Shown here: positions 16,640-26,453 of the stretch, one piece after another
How positions within the stretch are numbered: the stretch's first letter is position 1
Layout of the letters: each line of letters begins with the position of its first letter
NCBI GenBank assembly: GCA_021787615.1
Contig: JAJYLP010000032.1
Location: 1-35,329, forward strand
Source: Pseudomonadota bacterium
GTDB lineage: Bacteria > Pseudomonadota > Gammaproteobacteria > Steroidobacterales > Steroidobacteraceae
DNA length: 35,329 nucleotides
Direction of reading: 5' to 3'
Translations under genes and position numbers: made by a program
Notes under the pieces: generated by a model
Told to the model about the DNA's origin: nothing
Seen by the model: only the letters and a program-made list of their open reading frames with translations
Database searches by the model: none

Positions 16640-18808
16640 TCAGTAGGTCACCGCAGAACTGCGGCCCTCGAGCGTCTCTTGCAGCGAGGCGGCGCGGCGC
16701 ACGAGCGGATCGATCTGGTACATCGGCAGATCCACCACCCGCACCGTCTCGGCGCCAGGGGCGACCGTGTGGGCGGCGCTGTAGGCCGGGGCCGCGTAGG
16801 CGGTGCTGGCGCCGCACAGGCCTGCGAGCTCCTCACGGAGCTGCTCGCTGGAGAGGTAGTCGAACTTGCCCAGATCGAGCAGCGTGCCGAGCACGCGCAG
16901 AATCTTCCAGCCCGGCCGCGCCTCGCCCACCGGCTGCGCCGCGCCCGTCTGGCTCTGCCAGAGTCCCTCGAGGTTCACATAGGTGCCGGAGGTCTCGGCG
17001 AACGTGCCGGCCGGCAGCAGCACCTGCGCGAGGCGGCGCAGCGTCTCGCTCGCGAACGGCGTCACCGCCACCACGAACGGCGCCTGCCCCAGAGTGCGCT
17101 CGGCAGCGCTGTCCGGCACATCGAGCCACGGCTCGGTACCGAGGAGCAGATAACCCGACAAGGGCTGCCCGAGCATCTGCGCGGCGCTGAGCCCGACTTT
17201 GTCGGCGGGCTTGCCGCCGGGTGTGCGGTGCGGCACCGCACCGGCGAGGTACGCGCCGGCGGCATTGGCGCCCTCGGCGAGCACGCCGAGCGAAGCGCCC
17301 GACGTCTGTGCGATCGCGGCTGCAAGCGCGCGCAAGTCCGCGAAGCGCGGATGCCTCAGCGCCAGCGCGCCGAGCCATACCGCCCGCTTCTCCCCGCGTG
17401 CGAGCGCCGCAGCCGCTGCGCGGTGCGTCTCGCCGATGGCGGCGGCGCCTACCGCCTGCGCCAGGTGCGCCGGAGCGGGCTTGCCCGCCGTCTCGAGCGC
17501 CGCACCCAGCACGGCCGCGAGGTCGTTCACCAGCGCCGCGCTCGAGGACTCGAGGGAGGCTGCGAGCGGGAAGTAATAGCGCAAGGCCGCCGGATTGACG
17601 AACGCCACCTGCGCGCCGCGCAGCGCCGCCTTGCGCACCCGGTGCGCCAGGATCGGCACCTCGCGGCGCAGATTCGAGCCGACGACGAGCAGCCCATCCA
17701 GGGTGTCGATATCGGCGATGCGCATCCCGAGGCCCGGGAAGAGCGGATCGTTCGCCTGATCGCGCACATCGGACTGGCGCAGGCGGCTGTCGATGTTCGC
17801 GCTGCCGAGCCCGCGCGCGATGCGCCCGGCAAGGTAGAGCTCCTCCAGGGTGCTCGAGGGGCCCGCGAGCACCCCGAGCGAGTCCGCGTGAGCGCGCAGT
17901 CCCTCGGCGGCCTTGGCGAGCGCGCTCTGCCAATCCGTCGCGAGCCACGCGCCGTTCTCGCGCACCATCGGGCGCTCGAGCCGCTCGGGGCTGTAGACGC
18001 CCTCGTAACTGAAGCGGTCGCGATCGGAGAGCCAAATCTCGTTGATCGCCTCGTTCTGCCGCGGCACCACGCGCATCAGCCGCCCGCGCAGCACGTGGCC
18101 GTAGAGGTTGCTGCCGACGCCGTCGTGGGGCGAGATCATCGGCACGGCGGTCATTTCCCAGGCGCGCGCCGTGAAGCGGTAGGGCTTGGAGACCAGCGCC
18201 CCGACCGGGCACAGGTCGATCACGTTGCCCGAGAGCTCGTGATTGACGGTGGTCTCGATGTAGCGGCGCACCTTCATCTGCTCGCCGCGGCCGATCATGC
18301 CGAGCTCCTGGATGCCGGCGATCTCCTCGGTGAAGCGGATGCAGCGCGTGCAATGGATGCAGCGCGTCATGTCGGTGGCGATCAGCGGCCCGAGGTTCTC
18401 ATCCGGCACCGAGCGCTTGCGCTCGGAGAAGCGCGAGTAATCGCGGCCGAAGCCGAGCGACAGATCCTGCAGCTCGCACTCCCCGCCCTGATCGCAGATC
18501 GGGCAGTCGAGCGGGTGATTGATGAGCAGAAACTCCATCACCGCGCGCTGCGCGGCGATCGCCTTCGGCGAGCGCGTGAAGACCTTCATGCCTTCCATGA
18601 CGGGGGTCGCGCACGCCGGCAGCGGCTTCGGCGCCTTCTCGACCTCCACCAGGCACATGCGGCAGTTGGCCGCCACGGCGAGCTTCTCGTGATAGCAGAA
18701 GCGCGGCACGTAATCGCCCGTGGCATCCGTGACGCGGATGATCATCTCGCCCTTGCGGGCCTTGACGGGCTTGCCGTTGATCTCGATGTTGACGAATTCT
18801 TCAGCCAT
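16640..18808 (-). CDS. nuoG: NADH-quinone oxidoreductase subunit G
   Basis: The 722-residue protein is the largest peripheral subunit of complex I and carries several iron-sulphur clusters. The N-terminal plant-type ferredoxin domain has Cys38, Cys49, Cys52 and Cys66 (N1b). It is followed by [17 protein letters not shown] (N4/N5 region, His plus Cys ligands) and [18 protein letters not shown] with a later CPVGAL. The C-terminal two-thirds is a molybdopterin-oxidoreductase-like domain that lost its cofactor. Ala-rich regions around 440-520 are the least conserved. The ATG at 18808 lies 1 base after the nuoF stop (TAA-C-ATG). Confidence 0.96.
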   Translation of the reverse strand: MAEEFVNIEINGKPVKARKGEMIIRVTDATGDYVPRFCYHEKLAVAANCRMCLVEVEKAPKPLPACATPVMEGMKVFTRSPKAIAAQRAVMEFLLINHPLDCPICDQGGECELQDLSLGFGRDYSRFSERKRSVPDENLGPLIATDMTRCIHCTRCIRFTEEIAGIQELGMIGRGEQMKVRRYIETTVNHELSGNVIDLCPVGALVSKPYRFTARAWEMTAVPMISPHDGVGSNLYGHVLRGRLMRVVPRQNEAINEIWLSDRDRFSYEGVYSPERLERPMVRENGAWLATDWQSALAKAAEGLRAHADSLGVLAGPSSTLEELYLAGRIARGLGSANIDSRLRQSDVRDQANDPLFPGLGMRIADIDTLDGLLVVGSNLRREVPILAHRVRKAALRGAQVAFVNPAALRYYFPLAASLESSSAALVNDLAAVLGAALETAGKPAPAHLAQAVGAAAIGETHRAAAAALARGEKRAVWLGALALRHPRFADLRALAAAIAQTSGASLGVLAEGANAAGAYLAGAVPHRTPGGKPADKVGLSAAQMLGQPLSGYLLLGTEPWLDVPDSAAERTLGQAPFVVAVTPFASETLRRLAQVLLPAGTFAETSGTYVNLEGLWQSQTGAAQPVGEARPGWKILRVLGTLLDLGKFDYLSSEQLREELAGLCGASTAYAAPAYSAAHTVAPGAETVRVVDLPMYQIDPLVRRAASLQETLEGRSSAVTY

Positions 18809-18809
18809 G

Positions 18810-20126
18810 TTATGCCGCCCGTTCCCCGAGCTGATCCGCGACGATGCTGCGCCCGCCGTGATCGACCATGTACTCGAACTCGTGGCGGAAATGCTTAAGG
18901 AAGCTCTGCACGGGCCAGGCCGCCGCATCGCCGAGCGCGCAGATGGTGTGCCCTTCGATGTGGTTGGCCACATCGACGAGCAGGTTGAGCTCCTCGCGCC
19001 GCGCCTGGCCGGCGAGGATGCGCTTGATGATCCGGTTCATCCAGCCCGTGCCCTCGCGACACGGCGTGCACTGGCCGCAGGACTCCGCCATGTAGAAGCG
19101 CGAGATGCGCTCGAGCACGCGCACCATGCAGGTGGTCTCGTCCATGACGATGACCGCAGCCGAGCCGATCGCCGAGCCCGTCGCGCGCAGCGAGTCGTAG
19201 TCCATGTTGGTCTTGAGCATCACCTCGCCCGGCACCACCGGCACCGAGGAGCCGCCCGGAATGACCGCCTTCAGCTTGCGGCCGCCGCGCACGCCGCCGG
19301 CGAGCTCGAGCAGGTCCGCGAAGGCAACGCCGAGGGGCAGCTCGAAGTTGCCCGGCCGCGCGACGTGCCCGGACACGGAGAAGATGACCGTGCCGCCGGA
19401 GTTGACCGGCCCCAGATCGGCGAACCACTTCGGGCCCTTGCGCAGAATGGTCGGCACCGAGGCGTAGCTCTGCGTGTTGTTGATCGTGGTCGGCTTGCCG
19501 TACAGGCCGAAGTTGGCCGGGAACGGCGGCTTGAAGCGCGGCTTGCCCGGCTTGCCCTCGAGCGACTCGAGCAGCCCCGTCTCCTCGCCGCAGATGTACG
19601 CGCCCGCGCCGACGAAGGTATGGAGATCGAAGTCGACGCCGCTGCCGCGGATGTTCCTGCCGAGCAGCCCCGCCTCGTAGGCCTCCCTCAGCGCCTGCTC
19701 GAAGCGCGGCACCGGCTCGCCGAGGAACTCGCCGCGGATGTAGTTGTAGCCCACGGTGGAGTTGGTGGCGTAGCCCGAGATCGCCATCCCCTCGATCACC
19801 GCGTGCGGGTTGTAGCGCAGGATGTCGCGGTCGTGGCAGGTGCCGGGTTCGCTCTCGTCCGAATTGCACACCATGTACTTCTGCACCGGCGAGTTGCGCG
19901 GCATGAAGCTCCACTTGGTGCCGGTCGGGAACCCCGCCCCGCCGCGCCCGCGCAACCCCGAGGCCTTCACCGCCTCGATGATCTGCTCGCGCGGGGGCAT
20001 CTCGGTGAGGATCTGCTCCCACGCCGAGTAACCGCCGATCTTGCGGTACGTCTCCAGGGTCCACGGACGCTCGAGCTTGAGCGGCTCGAACACCACCAGG
20101 TTCATCTTGTCGGGGCTGACGGGCAT
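18810..20126 (-). CDS. nuoF: NADH-quinone oxidoreductase subunit F
   Basis: This 438-residue flavoprotein oxidises NADH and passes electrons through FMN to cluster N3. The nucleotide-binding loop [13 protein letters not shown] (57-69) and the FMN/NADH region with [16 protein letters not shown] are clear. The cluster N3 motif [16 protein letters not shown] and the distant Cys in [15 protein letters not shown] are present. The ATG at 20126 is 4 bases after the nuoE stop; a second ATG at 20105 (MNLVVFEPL) is possible. Neither has a strong Shine-Dalgarno sequence. Confidence 0.97.
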   Translation of the reverse strand: MPVSPDKMNLVVFEPLKLERPWTLETYRKIGGYSAWEQILTEMPPREQIIEAVKASGLRGRGGAGFPTGTKWSFMPRNSPVQKYMVCNSDESEPGTCHDRDILRYNPHAVIEGMAISGYATNSTVGYNYIRGEFLGEPVPRFEQALREAYEAGLLGRNIRGSGVDFDLHTFVGAGAYICGEETGLLESLEGKPGKPRFKPPFPANFGLYGKPTTINNTQSYASVPTILRKGPKWFADLGPVNSGGTVIFSVSGHVARPGNFELPLGVAFADLLELAGGVRGGRKLKAVIPGGSSVPVVPGEVMLKTNMDYDSLRATGSAIGSAAVIVMDETTCMVRVLERISRFYMAESCGQCTPCREGTGWMNRIIKRILAGQARREELNLLVDVANHIEGHTICALGDAAAWPVQSFLKHFRHEFEYMVDHGGRSIVADQLGERAA

Positions 20127-20130
20127 GGGA

Positions 20131-20652
20131 CTACTTCAACTCATCGAGGATCTGATCGAGCTTCTCGGGGGTGAGATGCTCGTGAAACACGTGATCCACC
20201 ATCAACATCGGGGCGCCGGTGCACGCCGCGAGGCACTCGTGCTCCTCCTTGAGGAAGATCCGCCCGTCGGGCGTGCTCTCATCGAGCTTGATGCCGAGCT
20301 TGCGCTCGGCATGCGCGACCAGCTCCTCGGCCCCGTTCAGCATGCACGAGATGTTCGTGCAGATGCTCACGTGATGGCGGCCGCACGGGTGGGTCTCGAG
20401 CATCGAGTAGAAGCTCGCCACCTCGTACACCTGGATCGGCGGCAGCGCGAGGTGCGCCGCCACCGCGTCCATCAGCGCCTTGGTCAGGTGGCCCTGATTC
20501 TGCTCCTGCGCCGCGCGCAGTGCCGCGATGCACGCCGAGCGCTGACGCCCCGGCGGGAACTTCGCGACCCAATGATCGATCTCGCGGCGGGTCTGCTCCG
20601 AGAGGAGCCCCGGGTCGCCGGCAGCCGGCGTCGTGTGCTTGTCGTTGCTCAA
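20131..20652 (-). CDS. nuoE: NADH-quinone oxidoreductase subunit E (TTG start)
   Basis: NuoE is a thioredoxin-fold subunit of the NADH-dehydrogenase module and carries the 2Fe-2S cluster N1a. From the TTG at 20652 it has 173 residues, typical for the family, with ligands Cys98 and Cys103 ([12 protein letters not shown]) and Cys140 and Cys144 ([11 protein letters not shown]). There is no in-frame ATG or GTG near the expected N-terminus. The TTG overlaps the nuoD stop (TTGA), and GGGGAA lies 8 bases upstream inside the nuoD end, which decides the start. A longer reading frame to 20772 runs inside nuoD and is not typical of the family. Confidence 0.93.
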   Translation of the reverse strand: MSNDKHTTPAAGDPGLLSEQTRREIDHWVAKFPPGRQRSACIAALRAAQEQNQGHLTKALMDAVAAHLALPPIQVYEVASFYSMLETHPCGRHHVSICTNISCMLNGAEELVAHAERKLGIKLDESTPDGRIFLKEEHECLAACTGAPMLMVDHVFHEHLTPEKLDQILDELK

Positions 20653-21929
20653 CGGTCGACTTCCCCAAACACGATGTCCTGCGTGCCGATCACCGCGACC
20701 ACGTCCGCCAGCATGTGGCCGCGCACCATCTCCTCGAGCGCCGAAATGTGCGCGAAACCCGGCGCCCGACACTTCAGCCGATACGGCTTGTTGGCGCCAT
20801 CGGACACCAGATAGATGCCGAACTCGCCCTTCGGCGCCTCCACCGCGGCGTAGGTCTCACCGGCCGGCACGTCATAGCCTTCGGTGAAGAACTTGAAGTG
20901 GTGAATGAGCGATTCCATCTCGCCCTTCATGTGCTCGCGGCTCGGCGGGCGCATCTTGCGGTCATCGACCATCACCGGGCCCGGATTCTTGCGCAGCCAC
21001 TCGATGCACTGACGAACGATGCGCGTCGACTGGCGCAGCTCCTCGATGCGCACCAGATAACGGTCGTAGCAGTCGCCGTTGGTGCCGACGGGAATGTCGA
21101 AATCCATCCGCTCGTACACCTCATAGGGCTGTTTCTTGCGCAGATCCCACACCACCCCCGAGCCGCGCAGCATGGGGCCCGAGAACCCCAGCTGCAGCGC
21201 GCGCTCCGGCGGCACCACGCCGATATTGACCGTGCGCTGCTTCCAGATGCGGTTGTCGGTGAGCAGCGTCTCGTAGTCGGCGATCGCCGTCGGGAAGCGC
21301 TCGGCGAACGCGTCGATGAAATCGAGCATGGAGCCCGAGCGCGACTCGTTCAGGCGGTCGACTTCCTTGCGCGAGCGCCACTTCGAGGGCTGGTACTTCG
21401 GCATGCTCGCCGGCAGATCGCGATAGACCCCGCCCGGGCGGTAATAGGTGGCGTGCATGCGGGTGCCGGAGACGGCCTCGTACACGTCCATCAGTTCCTC
21501 GCGCTCCTTGAAGCACAGCAGGAACACCGTCATGGCGCCGATGTCGAGCGCATGCGCGCCGAGCCACATCAGATGATTGAGAATGCGCGTGACCTCATCG
21601 AACATCACGCGGATGTACTGGGCGCGCTCGGGAGGCGCGATGCCGAGCAGCTTCTCGATGGCGAGCACGTAGGCGTGCTCGTTGCACATCATGGACACGT
21701 AATCGAGGCGGTCCATGTAGCCGATCGACTGATTGAAGGGCTTCGACTCGGCGAGCTTCTCGGTCGCGCGGTGCAGCAGGCCGATGTGCGGATCGGCCTT
21801 CTGAATCACCTCGCCGTCCATCTCGAGCACCAGGCGCAACACCCCGTGCGCAGCCGGGTGCTGCGGCCCGAAATTCATCGTGTAGTTGCGGATCTCCGCG
21901 AGCGGAAGATCGTGGGTCGACTCAGCCAT
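20649..21929 (-). CDS. nuoD: NADH-quinone oxidoreductase subunit D
   Basis: The 426-residue protein is the 49-kDa type subunit that lines the quinone site of complex I and derives from the NiFe-hydrogenase large subunit. It shows [22 protein letters not shown] (with the quinone-site His), [12 protein letters not shown], the conserved [15 protein letters not shown], and a C-terminal [40 protein letters not shown] ending typical of the family. It is a separate gene, not fused to nuoC as in Escherichia coli. Its ATG shares one base with the nuoC stop (TGATG). Confidence 0.97.
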   Translation of the reverse strand: MAESTHDLPLAEIRNYTMNFGPQHPAAHGVLRLVLEMDGEVIQKADPHIGLLHRATEKLAESKPFNQSIGYMDRLDYVSMMCNEHAYVLAIEKLLGIAPPERAQYIRVMFDEVTRILNHLMWLGAHALDIGAMTVFLLCFKEREELMDVYEAVSGTRMHATYYRPGGVYRDLPASMPKYQPSKWRSRKEVDRLNESRSGSMLDFIDAFAERFPTAIADYETLLTDNRIWKQRTVNIGVVPPERALQLGFSGPMLRGSGVVWDLRKKQPYEVYERMDFDIPVGTNGDCYDRYLVRIEELRQSTRIVRQCIEWLRKNPGPVMVDDRKMRPPSREHMKGEMESLIHHFKFFTEGYDVPAGETYAAVEAPKGEFGIYLVSDGANKPYRLKCRAPGFAHISALEEMVRGHMLADVVAVIGTQDIVFGEVDR

Positions 21930-22648
21930 CAGCGGGGCAACTCCGGAGCCTTCAGCGCCGGCTCGTAGCGGTTGTCGTGCCGGATCACCTTGGGCACGAG
22001 CACCCGCGGCACGATGCTCACCGGCTCGTACACCACGCGTTTCTTCTGCGGGTCGTAGCGCGTTTCGACATTGCCGATCAGCGGGAAGTCCTTGCGGAAC
22101 GGGTGACCGATGAAACCGTAGTCGGTGAGGATGCGGCGCAGATCCGGGTGCCCGCGGAACAGGATGCCGAACAGGTCGAATGCCTCGCGCTCGAACCAGT
22201 TCGCACTCGCCCACACGTCGACGACCGAATCGACGATCGGTTCGCGCGTCTCCGGACAGGTCACGCGCAGCCGCAGCCGCGTGTTGTGGCTGATCGAGAG
22301 CAGCTGGTAGACGACCGCGAAGCGCCCCGGCATGTCGGGGTCCGGCGGCGCGGCGGCGATGCGGCCGCGGCTGAAGCCGGTGCGGGTCGCACCCGAGGTG
22401 ACCCACTCCTCACGGCCGAACTGCAGATAATCGACGCCGGCGACGTCCATCAGCATCTCGAACCTGAGCGCCGGAGTGTCGCGCAGCGACCGGCACACGG
22501 TGAGCAGCTGCGCGGCGTCGGCCTCGTAGGCGAGATCCTGCGGCAGCGACGGCAGGCGGCGCACGCCGCTCACTCGCTCCTCGATGGTGCGCGAGAGCGC
22601 CTCGATGGCGGCGCCGGTTCCGGCCGGCTGGGCGGTGGATGGTTCCAT
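21929..22648 (-). CDS. nuoC: NADH-quinone oxidoreductase subunit C
   Basis: NuoC is the 30-kDa type structural subunit of the peripheral arm. The 239-residue product carries the signature [30 protein letters not shown] followed by [12 protein letters not shown]. The N-terminal 20 residues are Ala/Gly/Pro-rich and variable. The family position of Cys in ERE-C-FDLFG is Ala here, a common variation. The ATG at 22648 lies 10 bases after nuoB, with only a weak AGGT further upstream. Confidence 0.96.
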   Translation of the reverse strand: MEPSTAQPAGTGAAIEALSRTIEERVSGVRRLPSLPQDLAYEADAAQLLTVCRSLRDTPALRFEMLMDVAGVDYLQFGREEWVTSGATRTGFSRGRIAAAPPDPDMPGRFAVVYQLLSISHNTRLRLRVTCPETREPIVDSVVDVWASANWFEREAFDLFGILFRGHPDLRRILTDYGFIGHPFRKDFPLIGNVETRYDPQKKRVVYEPVSIVPRVLVPKVIRHDNRYEPALKAPELPR

Positions 22649-22658
22649 GGTGTGCGCT

Positions 22659-23147
22659 TTACCTGGCGATGGTGCTGGTGCGGGCGATCTTCTTTTGCAG
22701 CTGGATGATGCCGTACACCAGAGCCTCGGCCGTCGGCGGGCAGCCCGGCACGTAGACATCGACCGGGACGATCCGGTCGCAGCCGCGCACGACCGCATAA
22801 GAGTAATGGTAGTAACCGCCGCCGTTGGCGCACGAGCCCATCGAGATGACCCAGCGGGGCTCTGCCATCTGGTCGTACACCTTGCGCAGCGCCGGGGCCA
22901 TCTTGTTGACCAGCGTGCCGGCGACGATCATCACATCGGACTGGCGCGGACTTGGGCGGAAGACCACGCCGAAGCGGTCGAGGTCGTAGCGGGAGGCGCC
23001 CGCGTGCATCATCTCGACCGCACAGCAGGCAAGGCCGAAGGTCATCGGCCACAGCGAGCCGGTGCGCGCCCAGTTGAGGAGATTATCGACCTGGGTCGTG
23101 AGAAAGCCCCGCTGCGCGAAGCCCTCCGGCTCTTGCGTCAATCCCAC
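22659..23147 (-). CDS. nuoB: NADH-quinone oxidoreductase subunit B (GTG start)
   Basis: NuoB holds the terminal cluster N2 next to the quinone site. With a GTG start at 23147 it has 162 residues. Ligands are the tandem Cys41-Cys42 ([10 protein letters not shown]), Cys106 (MGSCANGGG) and Cys136 (VPGCPPTAE). The GTG has AAAGGGG 7 bases upstream and overlaps the end of nuoA by 10 bases. An alternative TTG at 23141 forms a TTGA overlap with the nuoA stop but is 13 bases from the same ribosome site. The N-terminus ([31 protein letters not shown]) matches the family well. Confidence 0.94.
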   Translation of the reverse strand: MGLTQEPEGFAQRGFLTTQVDNLLNWARTGSLWPMTFGLACCAVEMMHAGASRYDLDRFGVVFRPSPRQSDVMIVAGTLVNKMAPALRKVYDQMAEPRWVISMGSCANGGGYYHYSYAVVRGCDRIVPVDVYVPGCPPTAEALVYGIIQLQKKIARTSTIAR

Positions 23148-23506
23148 TCGAGCGCCCCTTTCTTCCACTCGTAGATGAATCCCACGGTGAGGATGCCGAG
23201 GAACACCACCATGGCGATCAGTCCAGCGACCCCGATCGACCCGAGCGCCACCGCCCAGGGGAAGAGAAAGACGATCTCGAGGTCGAACACGATGAACAGG
23301 ATCGCGACGAGGTAGTAGCGCACGTCGAACTTCGCGCGGCTGTCCTCGAAGGCCTCGAAGCCGCATTCGTACGCGGAAAGCTTGTCGCGGTCAGTCGGCT
23401 CGCGCGAGAAGAAGCGGCCGATCATGGTGCCGGCCGTCAGCAGCACCAGTGCCACCGCTGTCGCAATGGCGAGAAAAATCAGAATCGGCAGGTAATTGTT
23501 CAGCAT
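23138..23506 (-). CDS. nuoA: NADH-quinone oxidoreductase subunit A
   Basis: The first gene of the nuo operon encodes a 122-residue, three-helix subunit at the arm junction of complex I. The conserved loop [41 protein letters not shown] contains the Cys of the mobile TMH1-2 loop and the conserved acidic residues. The ATG at 23506 has GGAAG close upstream (GATGGAAGC). It lies 95 bases after tRNA-Leu, whose transcript or a promoter in that gap may drive the operon. Confidence 0.97.
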   Translation of the reverse strand: MLNNYLPILIFLAIATAVALVLLTAGTMIGRFFSREPTDRDKLSAYECGFEAFEDSRAKFDVRYYLVAILFIVFDLEIVFLFPWAVALGSIGVAGLIAMVVFLGILTVGFIYEWKKGALEWD

Positions 23507-23541
23507 GCTTCCATCGCCTGAGCAAAGCCGCGGACAAAGGA

Positions 23542-23559
23542 AGGCACCTCACGGCGCCT
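23542..23559 (-). promoter_or_regulatory. Leader hairpin before nuoA
   Basis: On the minus strand AGGCGCC and GGTGCCT pair over 7 bp (one G-U) around the tetraloop GTGA, a GNRA-type loop, then TTCCTTTG follows. It lies in the nuoA leader, about 36 bases before the start codon. It could be a weak attenuator or an RNA-stability element. Seen in sequence; role inferred. Confidence 0.35.
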
Positions 23560-23576
23560 CCCCTCCGAAGCTGCAC

Positions 23577-23582
23577 ATTGTA
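23577..23582 (-). promoter_or_regulatory. Candidate -10 box for the nuo operon
   Basis: TACAAT on the minus strand matches the -10 consensus at 5 of 6 and lies just downstream of tRNA-Leu, 70 bases before the nuoA start. No good -35 box is seen at 17 bases, where the tRNA 3' end lies, so the operon may also rely on read-through from the secG-tRNA transcript. Confidence 0.3.
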
Positions 23583-23601
23583 GCAGCGCACGAAAACAAT
23601 T

Positions 23602-23686
23602 TGGTGCCGACGGTCGGATTCGAACCGACACGCCTCGCGGCGCTAGCCCCTCAAGCTAGTGTGTCTACCAATTCCACCACGTCGGC
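23602..23686 (-). tRNA. leuU: tRNA-Leu (anticodon GAG)
   Basis: An 85-base tRNA with the 3' CCA encoded. The acceptor arms GCCGACG and CGTCGGC pair perfectly, with discriminator A. The anticodon stem CTAGC/GCTAG encloses TTGAGGG, giving anticodon GAG at 23652-23650. The D-arm GGTGGAATTGGTAGACAC, a class II long variable arm, and the T-arm GTCGG-TTCGAAT-CCGAC are typical of bacterial tRNA-Leu. Position between secG and nuoA is the conserved gammaproteobacterial context. It reads CUC and CUU codons, abundant in this GC-rich genome. leuU is the E. coli name for the GAG species. Confidence 0.97.
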
Positions 23687-23731
23687 AACATTTATCAATC
23701 ATCGCCGCGGCGCGCGCCGGCGCGCCGGTCA

Positions 23732-24103
23732 TCATTTCTGCGGCGGCGCTCCCGAGCCAGAAGGCTTGGCGGGTGCGGGAGCGTTCTGCGGCGCGCTCGT
23801 CGCCACCGGCGCCTTGCTCGAGGCGTGCGTCTGACCCGCCAGGTCGAGAATCGACTTCTGATGCTCGGGCGCGCGCGTACTGAGATAAGTCAGCGCGATG
23901 CTGTTGAGCATGAAGATCGCTGCGAAGATCGCCGTGGCGCGCGAGAGCGCCGTCGAGGCCCCGCGCGCCCCAAACACCGTGCCGGACGCGCCGGCGCCAA
24001 AGCCGGCGCCCGCATCGGCGCCCTGCCCGTGCTGCAGCAGCACCAGGATGACAATACAAATCCCGGCGAGCAGCTGAACTACCATTAAAACATCATGAAG
24101 CAT
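23732..24103 (-). CDS. secG: Protein translocase subunit SecG
   Basis: SecG assists the SecYEG channel in the inner membrane. The 123-residue product has two transmembrane helices (about 5-23 and 53-73) joined by the conserved cytoplasmic LQHGQGADAGAGFGAGASGTVFGARGA loop. The C-terminal 45 residues are an Ala/Pro/Ser-rich tail longer than in E. coli. The ATG at 24103 is 12 bases after tpiA and lacks a Shine-Dalgarno sequence; an in-frame ATG at 24085 is possible but would shorten helix 1. Its bases around the start are AT-rich compared with neighbours. Confidence 0.95.
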   Translation of the reverse strand: MLHDVLMVVQLLAGICIVILVLLQHGQGADAGAGFGAGASGTVFGARGASTALSRATAIFAAIFMLNSIALTYLSTRAPEHQKSILDLAGQTHASSKAPVATSAPQNAPAPAKPSGSGAPPQK

Positions 24104-24115
24104 AGTTAAAACCGC

Positions 24116-24874
24116 TTAGCGCGATCCGCACGCGGCAAGGATCGCCAGAAATTCCTCCGCATTGAGCGACGCACCGCCGATCAGGCCGCCGTCGACATCC
24201 GGCTGTGCGAACAGCTCGGCGGCATTGCTCGCCTTGACGCTGCCGCCATACAGCACGCGAGTCGCCGCAGCTATTTTAGCATCCCGGCCGGCTATCCGCT
24301 CGCGAATGAACGCATGCACGGCCTGCGCCTGCTCCGGGGTCGCGGTGCGCCCCGTGCCGATGGCCCACATCGGCTCATAGGCGATGATCCCTGCTTTCAA
24401 CGCTTCCACCCCGCACAGCTCGAGCACGACGTCGAGCTGCCGGGCGACGACCTCCTCGGTGCGGCCGTTCTCGCGGTCCCACAGATGCTCCCCGACGCAC
24501 AGGATCGGCACCAGCGCCTTGGACTGGGCCGCAGCGAATTTGCGCGCCACCAGCTGGTCGTCCTCGTGGTAGATCCAGCGCCGCTCGGAATGCCCGGCGA
24601 GCACGTAGCCGCAGCCCACATCCTTCAGCATGGCGGCCGAGACTTCCCCGGTGAATGCGCCCTGCGCCTCGGCGCACACATTCTGGGCGCCCATCTGGAT
24701 CGGGGTATCGCGGATCAGGCGCCCGACTTCCTGCAGGTACACGAATGGGGGGAACACCAGCAATTCCGCCGCCGCACGGTCCGGGTGCCCGGCGATCAGC
24801 TCCTCGATCAGACGCGCGTTGTCGGCGCGCGACCCGTGCATCTTCCAGTTTCCGGCAACGATGGGGCGACGCAT
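24116..24874 (-). CDS. tpiA: Triose-phosphate isomerase
   Basis: The 252-residue TIM-barrel enzyme interconverts dihydroxyacetone phosphate and glyceraldehyde 3-phosphate in glycolysis and gluconeogenesis. Active-site residues are visible: Asn9 and Lys11 in AGNWKMHG, His95 in LAGHSERR, and Glu167 in AYEPMWAIGTG. The phosphate loop YGGSVKASNA and GGLIGGASL follow near the C-terminus. The start at 24874 has GGGA 7 bases upstream. It lies between glmM and secG in the conserved order. Confidence 0.98.
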   Translation of the reverse strand: MRRPIVAGNWKMHGSRADNARLIEELIAGHPDRAAAELLVFPPFVYLQEVGRLIRDTPIQMGAQNVCAEAQGAFTGEVSAAMLKDVGCGYVLAGHSERRWIYHEDDQLVARKFAAAQSKALVPILCVGEHLWDRENGRTEEVVARQLDVVLELCGVEALKAGIIAYEPMWAIGTGRTATPEQAQAVHAFIRERIAGRDAKIAAATRVLYGGSVKASNAAELFAQPDVDGGLIGGASLNAEEFLAILAACGSR

Positions 24875-24954
24875 GCGCGATTCCCGACCTCAAACGGGGG
24901 CGCGATGATAGCGGCGCGCCCCCCGCAGTGCAACGCGCGTCGTTCCGGGCGGCC

Positions 24955-26292
24955 TCAGCGGGCGGCCGCGCCCTGCACGGCCGCGGCGAGCTCCGCGGCT
25001 GCGGCCTTGGCCTGGCTCTCCTCGCGCCCCTCGACCATCACCCGGATCACCGGCTCGGTCCCGGAGGCGCGCAGCACGACCCGGGCGTCCCTGCCGAGGC
25101 GCTGCTCAACGCGGAGCACCGCATCGCGCACGGCGGGCACGGCGGTGGGATCGAAGCGCTCGGCGACGCGGACGTTGAGCAGCACCTGCGGGAACTTGCG
25201 CATCGGCGCGGCCAGCTCCGCGAGCGTGCGCCCGCTCGCGCGCATGACCGCGAGCACCTGCAGGGCGCTCACCAGTCCGTCGCCGGTGGTGGTCTTGTCG
25301 AGACAGAGAATATGTCCGGAGGTCTCCCCGCCGAGCGTGCCGCCGCTCTCGCGCAGCATCGACAGTACATAGCGGTCCCCTACGGCAGCGCGGCGGAATT
25401 CGATGCCGCATTCGCGCAGCGCCACCTCGAGGCCAAGGTTGCTCATCACCGTGCCGATCACCGGCCCGACGAGCACTCCGGCTTCCTGGCGGGCACGCGC
25501 GATGATGTAAAGAAGCTGATCTCCGTCAACGATCCGCCCCAGATGATCGACCAGCACGACCCGGTCGCCATCCCCGTCGAGGGCCACGCCCACGTTGGCG
25601 CGCACGCCCGGCACGGTGAGCTGCAGCAGCTCCGGATGCAGCGAGCCGCAACCGTCATTGATGTTCCGCCCGTTCGGCGAGCAGCCGATGGGCACAATCT
25701 CCGCCCCGAGGTCGGCGAGAATCCGGGGGCCAACCTTGTAGGCCGCGCCGTTCGCGCAGTCGATGACGATCTTCAAGCCCGCCAGATCGAGCCCCTCGGG
25801 CAGCGTCGAGGCGCAGAATTCCTGGTAATGCATGCGCGAGCGGTCGACGCGGATGGCGCGCCCCAGGCTGCGCGAGGCGCGGGTGAGCACGGGCTGGGCG
25901 AGCTCGGCCTCGATGCGCGATTCGAGCTCGTCGGAGAGCTTGCCCCCCTGGTCGTCGAAGAATTTGATGCCATTGTCGTCGTACGGGTTGTGCGAGGCGC
26001 TGATCACCACGCCGAAGTCGCATTCGAAGCGGCGCGTCATATAGGCAATGCCCGGCGTCGGCAGCGGCCCGATCAGCATGACGTTCACCCCGGAGGCGAC
26101 GAAGCCGGCCTCGAGCGCCGATTCGAACATGTAGCCCGAGAGGCGGGTATCCTTGCCGATCAGCACGGTGCCGCCCTCGGGGGCGAGCACCCGGCCGGCC
26201 GCGCTCGCCAGGCGCAGCGCGAAATCCACCGTCATCGGAGCCTCGCCCACGCGGCCTCTGACGCCATCGGTTCCGAAGTAATTCCTGCTCAC
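24955..26292 (-). CDS. glmM: Phosphoglucosamine mutase (GTG start)
   Basis: GlmM converts glucosamine 6-phosphate to glucosamine 1-phosphate for peptidoglycan and LPS. The 445-residue product begins SRNYFGTDGVRGRVGEAPMT and has the phosphoserine loop ISASHNPYDDNGIKFF (Ser100), the Mg2+ loop DGDGDR at about 240, the sugar loop GGETSGHI, and the phosphate-binding loop RASGTEPVIRVM. The GTG at 26292 has GAGG 8 bases upstream. In related genomes it directly follows folP; here about 3.6 kb lies between them, so it may need its own promoter (see 26331-26336). Confidence 0.97.
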   Translation of the reverse strand: MSRNYFGTDGVRGRVGEAPMTVDFALRLASAAGRVLAPEGGTVLIGKDTRLSGYMFESALEAGFVASGVNVMLIGPLPTPGIAYMTRRFECDFGVVISASHNPYDDNGIKFFDDQGGKLSDELESRIEAELAQPVLTRASRSLGRAIRVDRSRMHYQEFCASTLPEGLDLAGLKIVIDCANGAAYKVGPRILADLGAEIVPIGCSPNGRNINDGCGSLHPELLQLTVPGVRANVGVALDGDGDRVVLVDHLGRIVDGDQLLYIIARARQEAGVLVGPVIGTVMSNLGLEVALRECGIEFRRAAVGDRYVLSMLRESGGTLGGETSGHILCLDKTTTGDGLVSALQVLAVMRASGRTLAELAAPMRKFPQVLLNVRVAERFDPTAVPAVRDAVLRVEQRLGRDARVVLRASGTEPVIRVMVEGREESQAKAAAAELAAAVQGAAAR

Positions 26293-26330
26293 CCGCTCAG
26301 CCTCGCCATGACCGGTTCATTGCGGCGCGC

Positions 26331-26336
26331 ATTATC
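26331..26336 (-). promoter_or_regulatory. Candidate -10 box for glmM
   Basis: The minus strand reads GATAAT, 5 of 6 to consensus, 38 bases before the glmM start. The -35 region at 17 bases is poor. A local promoter would make sense because glmM is separated from folP by the accessory insert. Confidence 0.3.
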
Positions 26337-26394
26337 GGCCATCGGCTCACCGGGGAGCCAGCGCAGAGCGCACGACTGTGAGCGGACTCGGACT

Positions 26395-26409
26395 TTGCCG
26401 GGCCGGCAA
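26395..26409. promoter_or_regulatory. Perfect 7-1-7 palindrome upstream of glmM
   Basis: TTGCCGG-G-CCGGCAA is a perfect inverted repeat about 100 bases before the glmM GTG and 45 bases after the stop of the secreted paralog. It could be an operator or the stem of a terminator, but there is no T run. Function unknown. Confidence 0.3.
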
Positions 26410-26453
26410 TCGTCCTCGTTTCGGTGCCCCGCCCCCGTGGGCCCGCCCGGGGT

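Noticed and set aside
16625-18898. Plus-strand open frame of 757 codons over nuoG
   Set aside because: Antisense mirror of nuoG with low-complexity Arg/Ala/Glu/His composition and no recognisable domain.
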